A stretch of DNA of 48,385 nucleotides, taken from a virus. Shown here one piece after another: positions 40,014-48,385 of this stretch (positions are counted from its first letter, which is position 1; every line of letters starts with the position of its first letter). The stretch covers positions 1-48,385 of IMG/VR virus record IMGVR_UViG_3300028581_000070; one strand, 5' to 3'. The position numbers and the translations under genes were made by a program. The notes below the pieces were generated by a model, which ran no database searches, had not been told where the DNA came from, and saw nothing but the letters and a program-made list of their open reading frames with translations.

Positions 40014-41030
40014 ATGTCAAAAACTAAAGAGACCGCACAAATCGTAAAGCTTACGGATTTCAATTTCCCACCAGAAGTATTCATACCTCTAAAAAGTGGT
40101 AAATTTATTGATACTATAATATCCAAAAAGGGGGGTACAATGCCTGCAACCATTACAGTTGTTGTTGGTGAGCCGGGTTCGGGTAAAACAACCATGCTTG
40201 TCGATAAGATGGCTGGTATCGAGTCTATCGATAAAAATAAAAAATGTCTTTATATATCTTCCGAAATGAACCCTATTGATAATATGGAGTTAGCTGAAGA
40301 TTTACCACAATTAATGGATTTAAATACATTATATCTAGCTGATTATGAAGATCCTAAAACAATTTTGGAAGATGTTCTTGATATTGGTTGGGATTACGTC
40401 CTAATTGATAGTTTCATGGATGCTAAAGATAAAGTTAAAGATACTGCTAACATGAATTCAACAACCGTTGAAAGTTGGTTAATCAGTCTGATGATTAGAC
40501 ATACTAAAGGTCAAAATAAGGCTAAAAAATACACCGCTTTTGATGTTATTCAACATATTACTAAAGGTGGTGAGTACGCTGGTTCCACAAAATTAAAACA
40601 CAACACCACCGCGATGATGTATGTTCGTATCGATGAACAAACAAATCAACGTTACCTTGTTTACGTTAAAAACCGTAGAGGTAGTATTCGTAAAAAATTA
40701 TACATGTTACTCGAAGATGGTGTTCTAGCTTACGATGGTAAAAAATATGGTGAATTAGAGAAAGCCATTAGTATTCAAAAACAAATGGATACATTCCAAA
40801 ACGATAATGAGGCCAGATTGATGGACTTACTTAAAACCTCTGAAACATCAGATAAAGAAATTTATAGTAAGATTTCTTTGGTTAAACCAGTTGGTGAGTT
40901 AGAACGTATTAGTATTGAGGAGTATAACAAAGAAATTAATGAAGCTGTTGAAAGGGTTCGTAATGGTGAAGGAATCCCTCATGAACAAGTTATGGAAGAA
41001 GTTGACAGAATTTTAGAAGGAGAAGATTAA
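40014..41030 (+). CDS. RadA/DnaB-like RecA-fold ATPase
   Basis: A 338-residue protein with Walker A GEPGSGKTT (52-60), a CLYISSEM strand, Walker B-like YVLIDS (about 130) and VKNRRGS near 218, a variant of the RadA KNRFG motif. The C-terminal 70 residues are helical and charged. It may work in recombination or branch migration like RadA, or replace a DnaB-type helicase or UvsX; no zinc finger or Lon-like domain of bacterial RadA is present. A host-type promoter suggests expression before late genes. Confidence 0.75.
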   Translation: MSKTKETAQIVKLTDFNFPPEVFIPLKSGKFIDTIISKKGGTMPATITVVVGEPGSGKTTMLVDKMAGIESIDKNKKCLYISSEMNPIDNMELAEDLPQLMDLNTLYLADYEDPKTILEDVLDIGWDYVLIDSFMDAKDKVKDTANMNSTTVESWLISLMIRHTKGQNKAKKYTAFDVIQHITKGGEYAGSTKLKHNTTAMMYVRIDEQTNQRYLVYVKNRRGSIRKKLYMLLEDGVLAYDGKKYGELEKAISIQKQMDTFQNDNEARLMDLLKTSETSDKEIYSKISLVKPVGELERISIEEYNKEINEAVERVRNGEGIPHEQVMEEVDRILEGED

Positions 41031-41044
41031 TCGTTATTGCGGTT

Positions 41045-41052
41045 GTATTTAT
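41045..41052 (+). promoter_or_regulatory. Degenerate late-type motif before 41092
   Basis: GTATTTATCATAAAG, one mismatch to ATATTTAT in the core, 39 bases before the ATG at 41092. Confidence 0.3.
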
Positions 41053-41091
41053 CATAAAGTATCATTATATTAAACAAAACAAAGAAAAAAC

Positions 41092-42198
41092 ATGGAAAAC
41101 ATTAACTACGACAATTTTAAAAAAGAAGTAAAAGAAAACTACCCAATTCGTAAGAATTTAACATTAGCTGAACTTAATATCGATTTTGAAGATGTTGAGA
41201 GTCGTAATGGTAATATTACTCTTGAGGGTGTTAAATTAAAACTATCATCAGGAGCTTTCAAATCACTTCTTAAGACCCTTAAGATTAGTGATACCTTTAT
41301 TGGTAAGTTCACAGACATTTTCGGTATGAATTCTCGTAACCAATTGGTTAAGATTATTAAAACCAAATTGGCAACAGCAAAAGATATGAAAATATCTATC
41401 TACATTTCTCCATCAACAATGAGAGTGGTAGCCATCACTGACGCTGGTAAACCTTATGTTTCCCCAGAGTTCTATTTTGACATGGTTGAAAACGTTATCA
41501 ATGACCACGATTTAGGTATTAGTAGCATGTCCATTTCAAGTGAGGGTAATGTTCAAATTTCTACCATTAAAAGTGGTTGGGGCTTTGATATTCCAACTTT
41601 GAAAGATGAAGCTTTCCATACTGGTGTTATTGTAACAGCCGGTCCAACGGAAGAAATCGCGATTGACCCTTACATTTTACGTCTTGTTTGTGCAAACGGA
41701 ATGGTTGGTCCTCGTCGTCTTGAAATGGGTCCTCGTTTAATGAATAACAGTGTTGAAGATATTAACCGTTTCATGAATGAAATTAAGGGTTTAAGTGAAA
41801 CCAATGTAAAATTTCAGGGTGTATTCTCTGATAATGTTAAGAAAATGAATTCTATTTCAGCTTCTTATAATGAAGTGTTAAAGCTTCGTGAACTTGTAGC
41901 TAACAAAGTTACAGATAAGAATGACGCTCGTGTTGAAGCTGTTCTTGACCGTTTCTTCCCAACTAACGAGATTAAGGCCTCTTATAAAGACAAAGGTATC
42001 ATCCTTGACTCTTTAACTAACCGTCATTGGAAGAACGCTAAAACCGATATGACAGCCTGGGAACTACTTAACTCATTAACTGATGTAGCATCACACGATT
42101 ACGGAATGGGAATTGGTGAACACGCTAAGAATGATTTGAGAAAACAATCTGGATTGTTTATGTTCAAAAAGGAATTCGATACAGAATTTATTCTATAA
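41092..42198 (+). CDS. DUF932-like protein
   Basis: A 368-residue protein with the layout of DUF932/phage-plasmid-like proteins: an N-terminal helical and strand part, LRLVCANGMVGPRR near 200-215 (the conserved CxNGM element), and a C-terminal ELLNSLTDVASHDYGM segment. DUF932 proteins are widespread in phages and plasmids and may bind single-stranded DNA or assist recombination, but their function is uncertain. It lies 61 bases after the RadA-like ATPase and is followed by a strong terminator. Confidence 0.7.
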   Translation: MENINYDNFKKEVKENYPIRKNLTLAELNIDFEDVESRNGNITLEGVKLKLSSGAFKSLLKTLKISDTFIGKFTDIFGMNSRNQLVKIIKTKLATAKDMKISIYISPSTMRVVAITDAGKPYVSPEFYFDMVENVINDHDLGISSMSISSEGNVQISTIKSGWGFDIPTLKDEAFHTGVIVTAGPTEEIAIDPYILRLVCANGMVGPRRLEMGPRLMNNSVEDINRFMNEIKGLSETNVKFQGVFSDNVKKMNSISASYNEVLKLRELVANKVTDKNDARVEAVLDRFFPTNEIKASYKDKGIILDSLTNRHWKNAKTDMTAWELLNSLTDVASHDYGMGIGEHAKNDLRKQSGLFMFKKEFDTEFIL

Positions 42199-42199
42199 T

Positions 42200-42229
42200 A
42201 AAAAAGGGACTTTTTAAGTCCCTTTTTTA
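42200..42229. terminator. Terminator after the DUF932-like gene
   Basis: AAAAAGGGACTT / AAGTCCCTTTTT (42201-42212 and 42216-42227), 3-base loop; usable on both strands between convergent genes. Confidence 0.85.
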
Positions 42230-42273
42230 TTTAATTAATAATTAACCAATAAACATAATTAACATCACTTATC

Positions 42274-42654
42274 TCACGACATAATCTCTTTATTTTCGTT
42301 CGTTATACAAATTGTTACTTCTATAACTGTTCCTATTTCATCATAACTTACTGTATAACCTAAAGGAGTTGCTAACGAATCTGAGGAAAAAACATTCCTA
42401 TATGTTTTAGAATCACTTTTTATAGGAATTGTTAAGGATATATCTGTGTAAAGAATATCACCTACCTGTATAATTCTACTCGATGTGTATATCATCACAC
42501 CTCCTCTTGGAGGCAAAACAATTTCATTACAAGCCTCCACCGATATATTATATGGTGTTCCTAATTGGAAAGATAAAACAGGGTTAAATCTTGACCTCAA
42601 TGCTCTCTCTAATTCTTGTTTTTTTAGTGTAATTTGTTCTGTTCTATCTGCCAT
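42274..42654 (-). CDS. Fibre-associated structural protein
   Basis: A 126-residue protein: a helical start (TLKKQELERALRSRFNPVL), then beta-rich sequence (VLPPRGGVMIYTSSRIIQVG). No motif. It starts 11 bases after a fibre-like gene and lacks a promoter of its own, so it is the last gene of the fibre operon. A chaperone or minor fibre role is possible. Confidence 0.65.
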   Translation of the reverse strand: MADRTEQITLKKQELERALRSRFNPVLSFQLGTPYNISVEACNEIVLPPRGGVMIYTSSRIIQVGDILYTDISLTIPIKSDSKTYRNVFSSDSLATPLGYTVSYDEIGTVIEVTICITNENKEIMS

Positions 42655-42665
42655 TTTTAATAAAA

Positions 42666-43244
42666 TTAATTTGTGAAAGTAATAGCTGTACCCTGAAGTA
42701 TGTAAAACTCAAAATCCACATAAACTTCAGCTTCAAATATATTTGTATGTCCTGCTAACAAGGAAATATCATAGAATCGAGGGTCTATTGAATTATCCGT
42801 GTTAACCATCATTAAACTTACAGGTACAACAAATCCACTTGCCGTTTCGTAAACTAAGGCAGATGGTGATAGTGCTGTATGACAATCTTTGAGAGATGGG
42901 TCAAAAGAATTTACAACTGAATTGTTATCATAAACCTTGAAAGTTAAAGTATTATCAGGGTCAAAAACTGTACCTAAGTAGAAAACGTATATATTACTTC
43001 CTGACATACTTGTCGTTGGTACTATTGCACTAATACGGTATCTATCATATTTATTACCATCTACTATGTATAATGAATTTAATGGAATCATTCCACTCTG
43101 AACTTCTGAAAAAATAGTATCAGTTGTAACTGAAATGTCTGGATTTCCACTTGGTGCCCATGTAGCAGTGTTACCACTTGTGATAATAATGTAATTATTA
43201 ACTGTTGCAGGTTTTAACTGTTCTACTCTAACTTTTTGTGACAT
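42666..43244 (-). CDS. Tail-fibre-like protein
   Basis: A 192-residue beta-rich protein beginning MSQKVRVEQLKPATVNNYII with GNTATWAPSGN, the same opening plan as the 700-residue fibre gene at 45426 (MSQVRGQQLKNNTIEAIKL). The remainder is strand-rich without long repeats. It is preceded by a candidate late promoter. Likely a short fibre or fibre-tip protein. Confidence 0.7.
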   Translation of the reverse strand: MSQKVRVEQLKPATVNNYIIITSGNTATWAPSGNPDISVTTDTIFSEVQSGMIPLNSLYIVDGNKYDRYRISAIVPTTSMSGSNIYVFYLGTVFDPDNTLTFKVYDNNSVVNSFDPSLKDCHTALSPSALVYETASGFVVPVSLMMVNTDNSIDPRFYDISLLAGHTNIFEAEVYVDFEFYILQGTAITFTN

Positions 43245-43264
43245 ATTGGTGATTAATGTTTTTT

Positions 43265-43272
43265 ATAAATAT
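43265..43272 (-). promoter_or_regulatory. Candidate late promoter core ATATTTAT for the 43244 gene
   Basis: Minus strand reads ACATATTTATAAAAAAC, 20 bases before the ATG. Confidence 0.55.
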
Positions 43273-43274
43273 GT

Positions 43275-43302
43275 GAAAAGCCCACTTGTGGGCGGGCTTT
43301 TC
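43275..43302 (-). terminator. Terminator after the large fibre gene
   Basis: GAAAAGCCC / GGGCTTTTC (43275-43283 and 43294-43302); an inner GCCCAC / GTGGGC pairing competes. It separates the large fibre gene from the smaller fibre gene promoter. Confidence 0.7.
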
Positions 43303-43323
43303 AGTAAATTAAAGGATTAAAAA

Positions 43324-45426
43324 TTATACGTTATAGTAGAAATCTACTCTATCGGTTGTAATTAAATTAAACCCAGCATTAGTTCCATTCCAACAGAAAA
43401 GATTAGTTGCTGCTATAGTAGCGAAAGTTTCATAAACACCACTACCACAACCGTTAGCTGATGTAACGAAAGAACAATCTTTATCTGGTGCACCATCACC
43501 AACCACATACCAAACACCGTTCACTGAAACACCAACATATGAACCATTTGAAGGTGTTGCTGTAATATGTAGACCAGTGTTTGCATTATTTCCGGCTGTA
43601 TTACCTGAGAGTATGACCATACCCTTATTAAGGATGGTTGGGTTAGCACCTGCTGTTTGTGTTTTCCAAGCGAAACCACCAGAACCGGCGTCATAAGTTA
43701 AAATTTGACCAGCTGTTGCTGTAGAACCCGTTACTAAAAGTTTAACTTCTTTTACACTACGGTCTTTTAAACCAACGTTCATACTCTGACCTAGAGTTAC
43801 AAATGTTGATGCTGTTACAACACCATCGTTAAATACAGTGAATCCACTGTTTGCTAACATAGCGTTTGTTACTTGACCAGTTCCGATACCGATTGTTACG
43901 GCTCCGTTTGTTGTTGTTGCTGTTAAACCAGCTTGTGCTGTTACAGATTGAATGATTGTACCACCAATTGATACTGTTCCACCACTATTATTAGTAAGTG
44001 TTAAAGTACCGTTGTTTACTGTACCACCAGTTGTGAATGTATCTCTATAAGGTAATGTGTAAACACCAGGAGCTATTGCTTGGTTATATAATAAACCAAC
44101 TGTAGCGTTTGGAGATGCTGGAGAGGCTCCAGTAGTTGTACCACCAGTTACATAGATTTCAGTTTGTGATAAAGCTGATAAACTAACAGAGTATGTAGTA
44201 CCGTCATTTCTAGTGTAACTTAAAAGATTGCCACTAGTAAGTGTACCACCTGTTGTGAATATATTAACAAACGGTAAACTATAACCTGTAGCTCCATTAC
44301 TGTATTGTAAGTTGATTGTACCGTTAGGGTTAGCACTTGTACCAGAAACTGTTACAGTACCACCTGTTACGAAAGTATCATTACTATCAACAGTAGATAA
44401 ATCTAAGGTATAAGTTGTTGAATTGTTTTGAACAAAGGTAGCTAATTTAGTTGTATTATTATAAGAACTACCAGTTGTAAATGTATCTTTGTATGGTAAC
44501 GTGTAAGTACCAGGAGCAACACCAGTATTATATAACAACCCAATTGTTGCGTTATTATTAGATGTTGTTGCTGTTAAAGTGTTTGTACCACCAGTTACAT
44601 AGATTTCAGCTTGTGTTAGAGCTGAAAGGGTAATTGTACCACCTAAAGTTACAGTACCACCACCACCTAAACCAGAACCAGCAGTTACTGTTACGTTACT
44701 GAATGTTAAAGCTGAGTTAGGAATGTTAGCTAAATTAGCTTCGTTTACATAAAGGTAAATCTGATCCGCGTTAACACCCACACCTTGTTGTACAACAACA
44801 GTGTTATCTGGTGATGCTAAAGGACCACTATTAACTGAAGTTGTTGTTAAAATAGCTGAATAAGTTGGTGTAATACCTGTTGATGGATTGGAAATTTCCC
44901 AGAAGTCATTAACTTCATTCCATCTAATAAATACGTTTGGTTCAGAACCACGGGATACTTCAATACCAACATCTTGTGTAGGTGTACCAGCGGTGAAATT
45001 ACTATTTAATAAAATAAAATTATCAGCTATTGTTACTGTTTCAGAGTTAACTGTCGTAGCCGTACCGTTTACAATTAAGTTACCGTAAATAATAACATTA
45101 TTTGAGAAACCAAATTGATTCCCTGTGATTAAATTATTATTGGCTGGGTCACCTAAAACTAGGTTATTACTTGTGTTAGTATAAATTGTTTGATTATCTG
45201 TATTTACACTAAGACGTACGTTTGCACCGTTAGGGTTAACTACTGTTAAAGCAGTGGTACCTGTAACTGACTGTATAGTGTCAGCACTTAATGATATCCA
45301 TTTGAATCCACCAGAACCGGCATCGTAGGAAGGAACTTGTCCAGGACCTGCGGTACTACCCGTTACATAAAGCTTTATCGCTTCAATGGTGTTATTCTTT
45401 AATTGTTGGCCTCTAACTTGTGACAT
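43324..45426 (-). CDS. Large tail fibre with internal repeats
   Basis: A 700-residue Thr/Gly/Asn-rich protein. Two copies of a fibre linker occur: near the N-terminus (IKLYVTGSTAGPGQVPSYDA) and near 570 (VKLLVTGSTATAGQILTYDA). Between them, from about 250 to 500, a unit recurs with TEIYVTGGT, ATVGLLYN, APG(T/V)YTLPY(K/R)DTFTTG. The C-terminal 90 residues contain three or four cysteines (DKDCSFVTSANGCG) and form the probable tip. No chaperone or peptidase domain is seen. Repeat variation may alter fibre length. It is served by a candidate late promoter. Confidence 0.8.
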   Translation of the reverse strand: MSQVRGQQLKNNTIEAIKLYVTGSTAGPGQVPSYDAGSGGFKWISLSADTIQSVTGTTALTVVNPNGANVRLSVNTDNQTIYTNTSNNLVLGDPANNNLITGNQFGFSNNVIIYGNLIVNGTATTVNSETVTIADNFILLNSNFTAGTPTQDVGIEVSRGSEPNVFIRWNEVNDFWEISNPSTGITPTYSAILTTTSVNSGPLASPDNTVVVQQGVGVNADQIYLYVNEANLANIPNSALTFSNVTVTAGSGLGGGGTVTLGGTITLSALTQAEIYVTGGTNTLTATTSNNNATIGLLYNTGVAPGTYTLPYKDTFTTGSSYNNTTKLATFVQNNSTTYTLDLSTVDSNDTFVTGGTVTVSGTSANPNGTINLQYSNGATGYSLPFVNIFTTGGTLTSGNLLSYTRNDGTTYSVSLSALSQTEIYVTGGTTTGASPASPNATVGLLYNQAIAPGVYTLPYRDTFTTGGTVNNGTLTLTNNSGGTVSIGGTIIQSVTAQAGLTATTTNGAVTIGIGTGQVTNAMLANSGFTVFNDGVVTASTFVTLGQSMNVGLKDRSVKEVKLLVTGSTATAGQILTYDAGSGGFAWKTQTAGANPTILNKGMVILSGNTAGNNANTGLHITATPSNGSYVGVSVNGVWYVVGDGAPDKDCSFVTSANGCGSGVYETFATIAATNLFCWNGTNAGFNLITTDRVDFYYNV

Positions 45427-45458
45427 AGTTCTTTTTTATAATTTTTAGTTATTATTTA

Positions 45459-45466
45459 ATAAATAT
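45459..45466 (-). promoter_or_regulatory. Candidate late promoter core ATATTTAT for the large fibre gene
   Basis: Minus strand reads GAATATTTATTAAATAATAAC, 32 bases before the ATG at 45426. Confidence 0.5.
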
Positions 45467-45485
45467 TCTTTACTTTTAAAAAACA

Positions 45486-45989
45486 TTAGAAATAAATCAT
45501 GTTTAATTCATCTGTTGTTAATATATTAAAAGGACCCGTCCATATGACACTGGTACCACCAGTTATTATATAATCATATGGACTTCCATAACGATATTTT
45601 ACCCCATTAATAAAAAATTTAGTTTCTGTTATATCCGAAGGTGTTGTCGGTAATATTGAATTAAACACTGTTTGACCCTGTGTTGATGCAGAAAAATAGA
45701 ACACCACCTCAGATACTGTAGAACCACTACTACCAAGATTTAGTAGACTCCAATCGGCATCAGTATTAACCCACGGCGGTGCTAATAACTTGTAATAATT
45801 ATCGTTGTCTTGTTGATAGACAATCATACCTTGTCTACGACGCAGTGTAGTTACAGCATTTCTCTGTATACTATTACCAACACTCCTTAAACCGTCAATA
45901 CCATAAATTGGATCAATAACAGCGTAGGTATCCCCCGTTGTACTTGGGGCTATAAAACCAGTAACCGTTACACCACCAATTATTGCCAT
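45486..45989 (-). CDS. Fibre-associated structural protein
   Basis: A 167-residue beta-rich protein starting MAIIGGVTVTGFIAPSTTGD, with VTTLRRRQGMIVYQQDNDNYYKL in its first half and a Gly/Ser linker followed by strands. Openings of this kind are common in short tail-fibre or baseplate-fibre connector proteins. It has no promoter of its own and follows the 362-residue gene by 16 bases. Confidence 0.65.
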   Translation of the reverse strand: MAIIGGVTVTGFIAPSTTGDTYAVIDPIYGIDGLRSVGNSIQRNAVTTLRRRQGMIVYQQDNDNYYKLLAPPWVNTDADWSLLNLGSSGSTVSEVVFYFSASTQGQTVFNSILPTTPSDITETKFFINGVKYRYGSPYDYIITGGTSVIWTGPFNILTTDELNMIYF

Positions 45990-46005
45990 CTTCTATTTTT
46001 TCTTT

Positions 46006-47094
46006 TTATGAACACATCCAAACATTTAATGAACCACCAACAATATTGATAGTCCTATAAACGTTATAGGTTTGTGATACGCCATAAGCGTTATTAAATG
46101 TTACCGTACCTAAATTAGAGTATGGAATGTTATTACCAAAACACCCAGCTACCGAATCTCTTAAATCTGTTGGTTGTACTAATGTGTTAGGTATTACTAA
46201 ATAAATATATGTTGTGTTTGATGGGTCTGATGCTATTGTAACATAACTGTTAACAACACCCGACGTTAAACTTGTACTTGTAAGTCCAGTTATTTGGGCT
46301 GAATTTAAACTTGTATTTGTACTTCTACCGTAATACCATCTAGGGTACCAAGTTGCTGAAATTGTAGTGTTAAATGTGCCCGCTTGTGAATTAACACCCG
46401 TAATTCTATATAAACTAAGTGACGCTAATGAACTACTTGATACTGTCGTACTTAAAGTTACACCCGTACTACTAGGACCTGGTGTGTCTGGGTTTAAATT
46501 TGATGCTAATATAACAACAGAAGGTGTTAATTGTTCGATATATAGTGAACCCAAATTCACATTACTATCATTACTGTTTGCCCAACTAAATGTTTGTACT
46601 CCAATAGGAATTTGATTACCTAACTCATAAGAAGAAGATAAATTCGTTCTAGAAAACGATGTAAATGTTGGATATTGATATGGATATAACAACGAATCCC
46701 ACATTTGTTGCATTGTTTTACCACTAAAACTGGACCCTGCCGGAATACCACCTATTGTTGTTGGAGTTGGTAATGGATTACTATAAATAACTGTAGCTCC
46801 AGATAATTCAATGTTTAAAGGAATTTCAATTGTGACCGCGTCATTCCTAAGAAGGTATAAAATATTGTTTGAAGTATATCCAGTTGTGATAAAAGTATCA
46901 CCCGAACCACCACCAGAACCTGTACACCCAGAAAGGTTTACATTAAAAGTTGTGTTATCATCTTTAGTAAAAGTAAGGTTACAACCAATTAAGCCAACGC
47001 TAACAATATCCCTGCTTTTCAAGAAAACAAAGTTATTATCTAATTGTGCGTGGGTTAATGCGTTAGTTTGTAGTCCCCTTAACGTTAATGCCAT
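46006..47094 (-). CDS. Tail-fibre or baseplate structural protein
   Basis: A 362-residue Ser/Thr/Asn-rich beta protein. It opens with LRGLQTNALTHAQLDNNFVF, an N-terminal pattern frequent in fibre proteins, has a GCTGSGGGSGDTF linker near 54-66, and then Ig-like strand repeats (IEQLTPSVVILASNLNPD, YRITGVNSQAGTFNTTIS). First gene of a transcript with a candidate late promoter. Confidence 0.7.
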   Translation of the reverse strand: MALTLRGLQTNALTHAQLDNNFVFLKSRDIVSVGLIGCNLTFTKDDNTTFNVNLSGCTGSGGGSGDTFITTGYTSNNILYLLRNDAVTIEIPLNIELSGATVIYSNPLPTPTTIGGIPAGSSFSGKTMQQMWDSLLYPYQYPTFTSFSRTNLSSSYELGNQIPIGVQTFSWANSNDSNVNLGSLYIEQLTPSVVILASNLNPDTPGPSSTGVTLSTTVSSSSLASLSLYRITGVNSQAGTFNTTISATWYPRWYYGRSTNTSLNSAQITGLTSTSLTSGVVNSYVTIASDPSNTTYIYLVIPNTLVQPTDLRDSVAGCFGNNIPYSNLGTVTFNNAYGVSQTYNVYRTINIVGGSLNVWMCS

Positions 47095-47107
47095 TTAATT
47101 TTTATTT

Positions 47108-47115
47108 ATAAATAT
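47108..47115 (-). promoter_or_regulatory. Candidate late promoter core ATATTTAT for the 47094 gene
   Basis: Minus strand reads GATATTTATAAATAAAAATT, 13 bases before the ATG. Confidence 0.6.
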
Positions 47116-47122
47116 CTGATAA

Positions 47123-48385
47123 TTATATATCGGTTGGAATTATGTAATAAAAAGTACCAGCTATTTGTACCATCCAATAATCACCTGTACTACTAAAATA
47201 ATCTACATCTCTTCCGTTAGCTAAATCAGTAACTACAGCTTCCTCATCGATTCCAACCAGACCCCTATCAAAGGCATCCTTACTTGGTTTTCCGTCTTCC
47301 CACCAACCCCAATCTTTCATCCAACGAATAGGGTCTTGCATTTCTTCAATATATCTTTCTTTATAAACGTTATAAAGTTTTGCCTTCATATAATCAAAAA
47401 GGTCATTTAGTTCATTTTCTATTTTTTTTCTATCCTTATTTATTCCACCAAGTTTTATTTCATACTCATATTTACTAATCTCTTCTTCTTGGAAAGATTT
47501 TTTTAAATTATCGATATAAGTGTCAATGGTTTTAAGATTTTTTTGTAAATTTAAATAGTATGTGTGATTCTCTTTTTGAAACGGTTCAACGTTATCCAAT
47601 ATTTCTTCATCACTTAAGTCATCGATATAACTATCAGTTAACTCACGGGCTATTGTTGCCTGGTCTCTTATGTAATAATAATCAGCACTAATATATTCTA
47701 TAGTTGAAAGGATACCATTCAAATCTACAAACTCTCTGGCCCAGTCAACTTTAGCTACATCAATATCATCTTCATCACCCACCATATAACCTGTATTACC
47801 CCAGATGCGTTCTAGACTGTAAACTTTTAAACCGTAGTTGGTGTAATGTAACTCTTCAATCTCTTCAGCATCCTCTTGTGTTAATTGAAACTGTTCAACT
47901 AGGGCCTGAATATGTGGGTTATCGACAAATCCGAGATTTTTATACATCTCAGCCATTTCCCTTTTCATATAATCTGAAATAGCTTTAATTACATTTTGGG
48001 GTACTGTTTTTAGGTATTCTTCAGCGGTATCAACATAAGAATAATATGTTAAATCATTATCCTGAGCATCCCATAGTTTTAAACCTGTTAATTTAACATC
48101 AAAACTTAATGGGTCTATAACTGTATCTATGTTCTTTGTATAAGGAATTTGCCAAGCGATTTTATAAGTATCATCGTCTTTAGTTAGATTTTTATTAATA
48201 ACATAAATAAGAAACTTACTAGTCGTTTCACGAGTAAAGTGTGATGAGGTCTCTTTTGATGTTGTACACCATTTAGTGCCCGCACCATAATGACAAGAAG
48301 ACTCCCAATTTTTAGGTCTTAGAACTAACCAATTTTTGTCTTCATAAATTTTATCAATACCTTTTCTACGTTCTCTCTCTTTCTC
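47123..48385 (-). CDS. TKWC-motif protein, 5' end outside the window
   Basis: The frame is open without a stop from 47123 to the right edge, so the internal ATG at 47968 is not the true start; at least 420 residues are present. The newly read N-terminal part contains CHYGAGTKWCTTS, FLIYVINKN, YKIAWQIP and LKLWDAQDN, in the same order as the 252-residue protein at 9228. The rest (about 180-420) is helical, acidic and rich in Tyr, with a coiled stretch and a final VDYFSSTGDYWMVQIAGTFYY segment. The two genes are therefore paralogues with different C-terminal additions. Function unknown. Confidence 0.8.
   Translation of the reverse strand, partial: EKERERRKGIDKIYEDKNWLVLRPKNWESSCHYGAGTKWCTTSKETSSHFTRETTSKFLIYVINKNLTKDDDTYKIAWQIPYTKNIDTVIDPLSFDVKLTGLKLWDAQDNDLTYYSYVDTAEEYLKTVPQNVIKAISDYMKREMAEMYKNLGFVDNPHIQALVEQFQLTQEDAEEIEELHYTNYGLKVYSLERIWGNTGYMVGDEDDIDVAKVDWAREFVDLNGILSTIEYISADYYYIRDQATIARELTDSYIDDLSDEEILDNVEPFQKENHTYYLNLQKNLKTIDTYIDNLKKSFQEEEISKYEYEIKLGGINKDRKKIENELNDLFDYMKAKLYNVYKERYIEEMQDPIRWMKDWGWWEDGKPSKDAFDRGLVGIDEEAVVTDLANGRDVDYFSSTGDYWMVQIAGTFYYIIPTDI

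Noticed and set aside
47123-47968. Gene starting at the ATG at 47968
   Set aside because: The same frame is open to the window edge and its upstream part has clear TKWC-family motifs, so this ATG is internal.
1-48385. CRISPR arrays, insertion sequences, integrase or attachment sites
   Set aside because: No spaced direct repeats, transposase motifs or terminal inverted repeats were found; repeats are within coding genes or one leader.

Overview
This window is an AT-rich stretch (roughly one third G+C by eye) of a large T4-like myovirus genome. The T4 head-morphogenesis set is recognisable from sequence motifs: major capsid protein (gp23-like), scaffold (gp22-like), prohead protease (gp21-like), portal (gp20-like) and large terminase (gp17-like). 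A gp55-like late sigma factor and a gp5-like baseplate spike protein are also present. The host is probably a member of the Bacteroidota. Several non-structural genes sit behind promoters of the TTG-N19/20-TAnnTTT(G/A) type, Shine-Dalgarno sequences are mostly absent, and small families common in that phylum (for example a DUF4494-like protein) occur. No integrase, rRNA, CRISPR array or convincing tRNA was seen.

Layout. 1-3179 (+): end of a truncated gene, a small acidic protein, two glycosyltransferases and the gp55-like sigma factor. 3220-8354 (+): baseplate/tail block including the gp5-like spike protein. 8415-11403: small genes on both strands, including a TKWC-family protein and two proteins with a basic helical N-terminus ending IKE or LKE. 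11474-16934: capsid protein, scaffold, a small HExxH metallopeptidase, a DUF4494-like protein, a helical protein and the prohead protease. 16985-18925 (+): a CCA-adding enzyme fused to a C-terminal 2H phosphoesterase-like domain. 18959-20549 (-): type II glutamine synthetase and a partner. 20662-26524 (-): small membrane and coiled-coil proteins, a probable core protein, portal and terminase. 26672-32457 (-): large head-associated proteins of unknown function (one with DnaJ-type zinc motifs and long repeats) and a nucleotidyltransferase. 32494-42198: thymidylate synthase, a KTSC protein, ClpC, a membrane-anchored glucosaminidase, a gene broken at an A7 run, a DHH phosphoesterase, DUF3310, a RadA-like ATPase and a DUF932-like protein. 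42274-48385 (-): tail-fibre and structural genes, then a TKWC-family gene that runs off the right edge.

Two window-wide patterns tie the genes together. First, an oriented motif, consensus GATATTTATnATAAA with invariant core ATATTTAT, lies 5-68 bases upstream of about 20 genes, always pointing into the gene. These are mostly structural or putatively packaged proteins, so it is a good candidate for the late promoter read by the gp55-like factor. Replication and metabolic genes instead carry host-type promoters or no recognisable one. Second, several unrelated proteins (zinc ribbon, metallopeptidase, CCA/2H enzyme, small helical proteins) begin with a similar short basic amphipathic segment ending in (I/L)(K/R)E. 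That matches the (I/L)xE rule of the T4 gp21 protease and the INE-S site visible in this phage's own capsid protein. By analogy with T4 internal proteins, these may be capsid-targeting leaders, which would make the tRNA-repair enzyme and the protease virion-packaged, injected effectors. This is the most interesting untested proposal in the window.

Limits: assignments rest on motif reading without database searches. Names with gene numbers mean T4-like by motif, not proven orthology.
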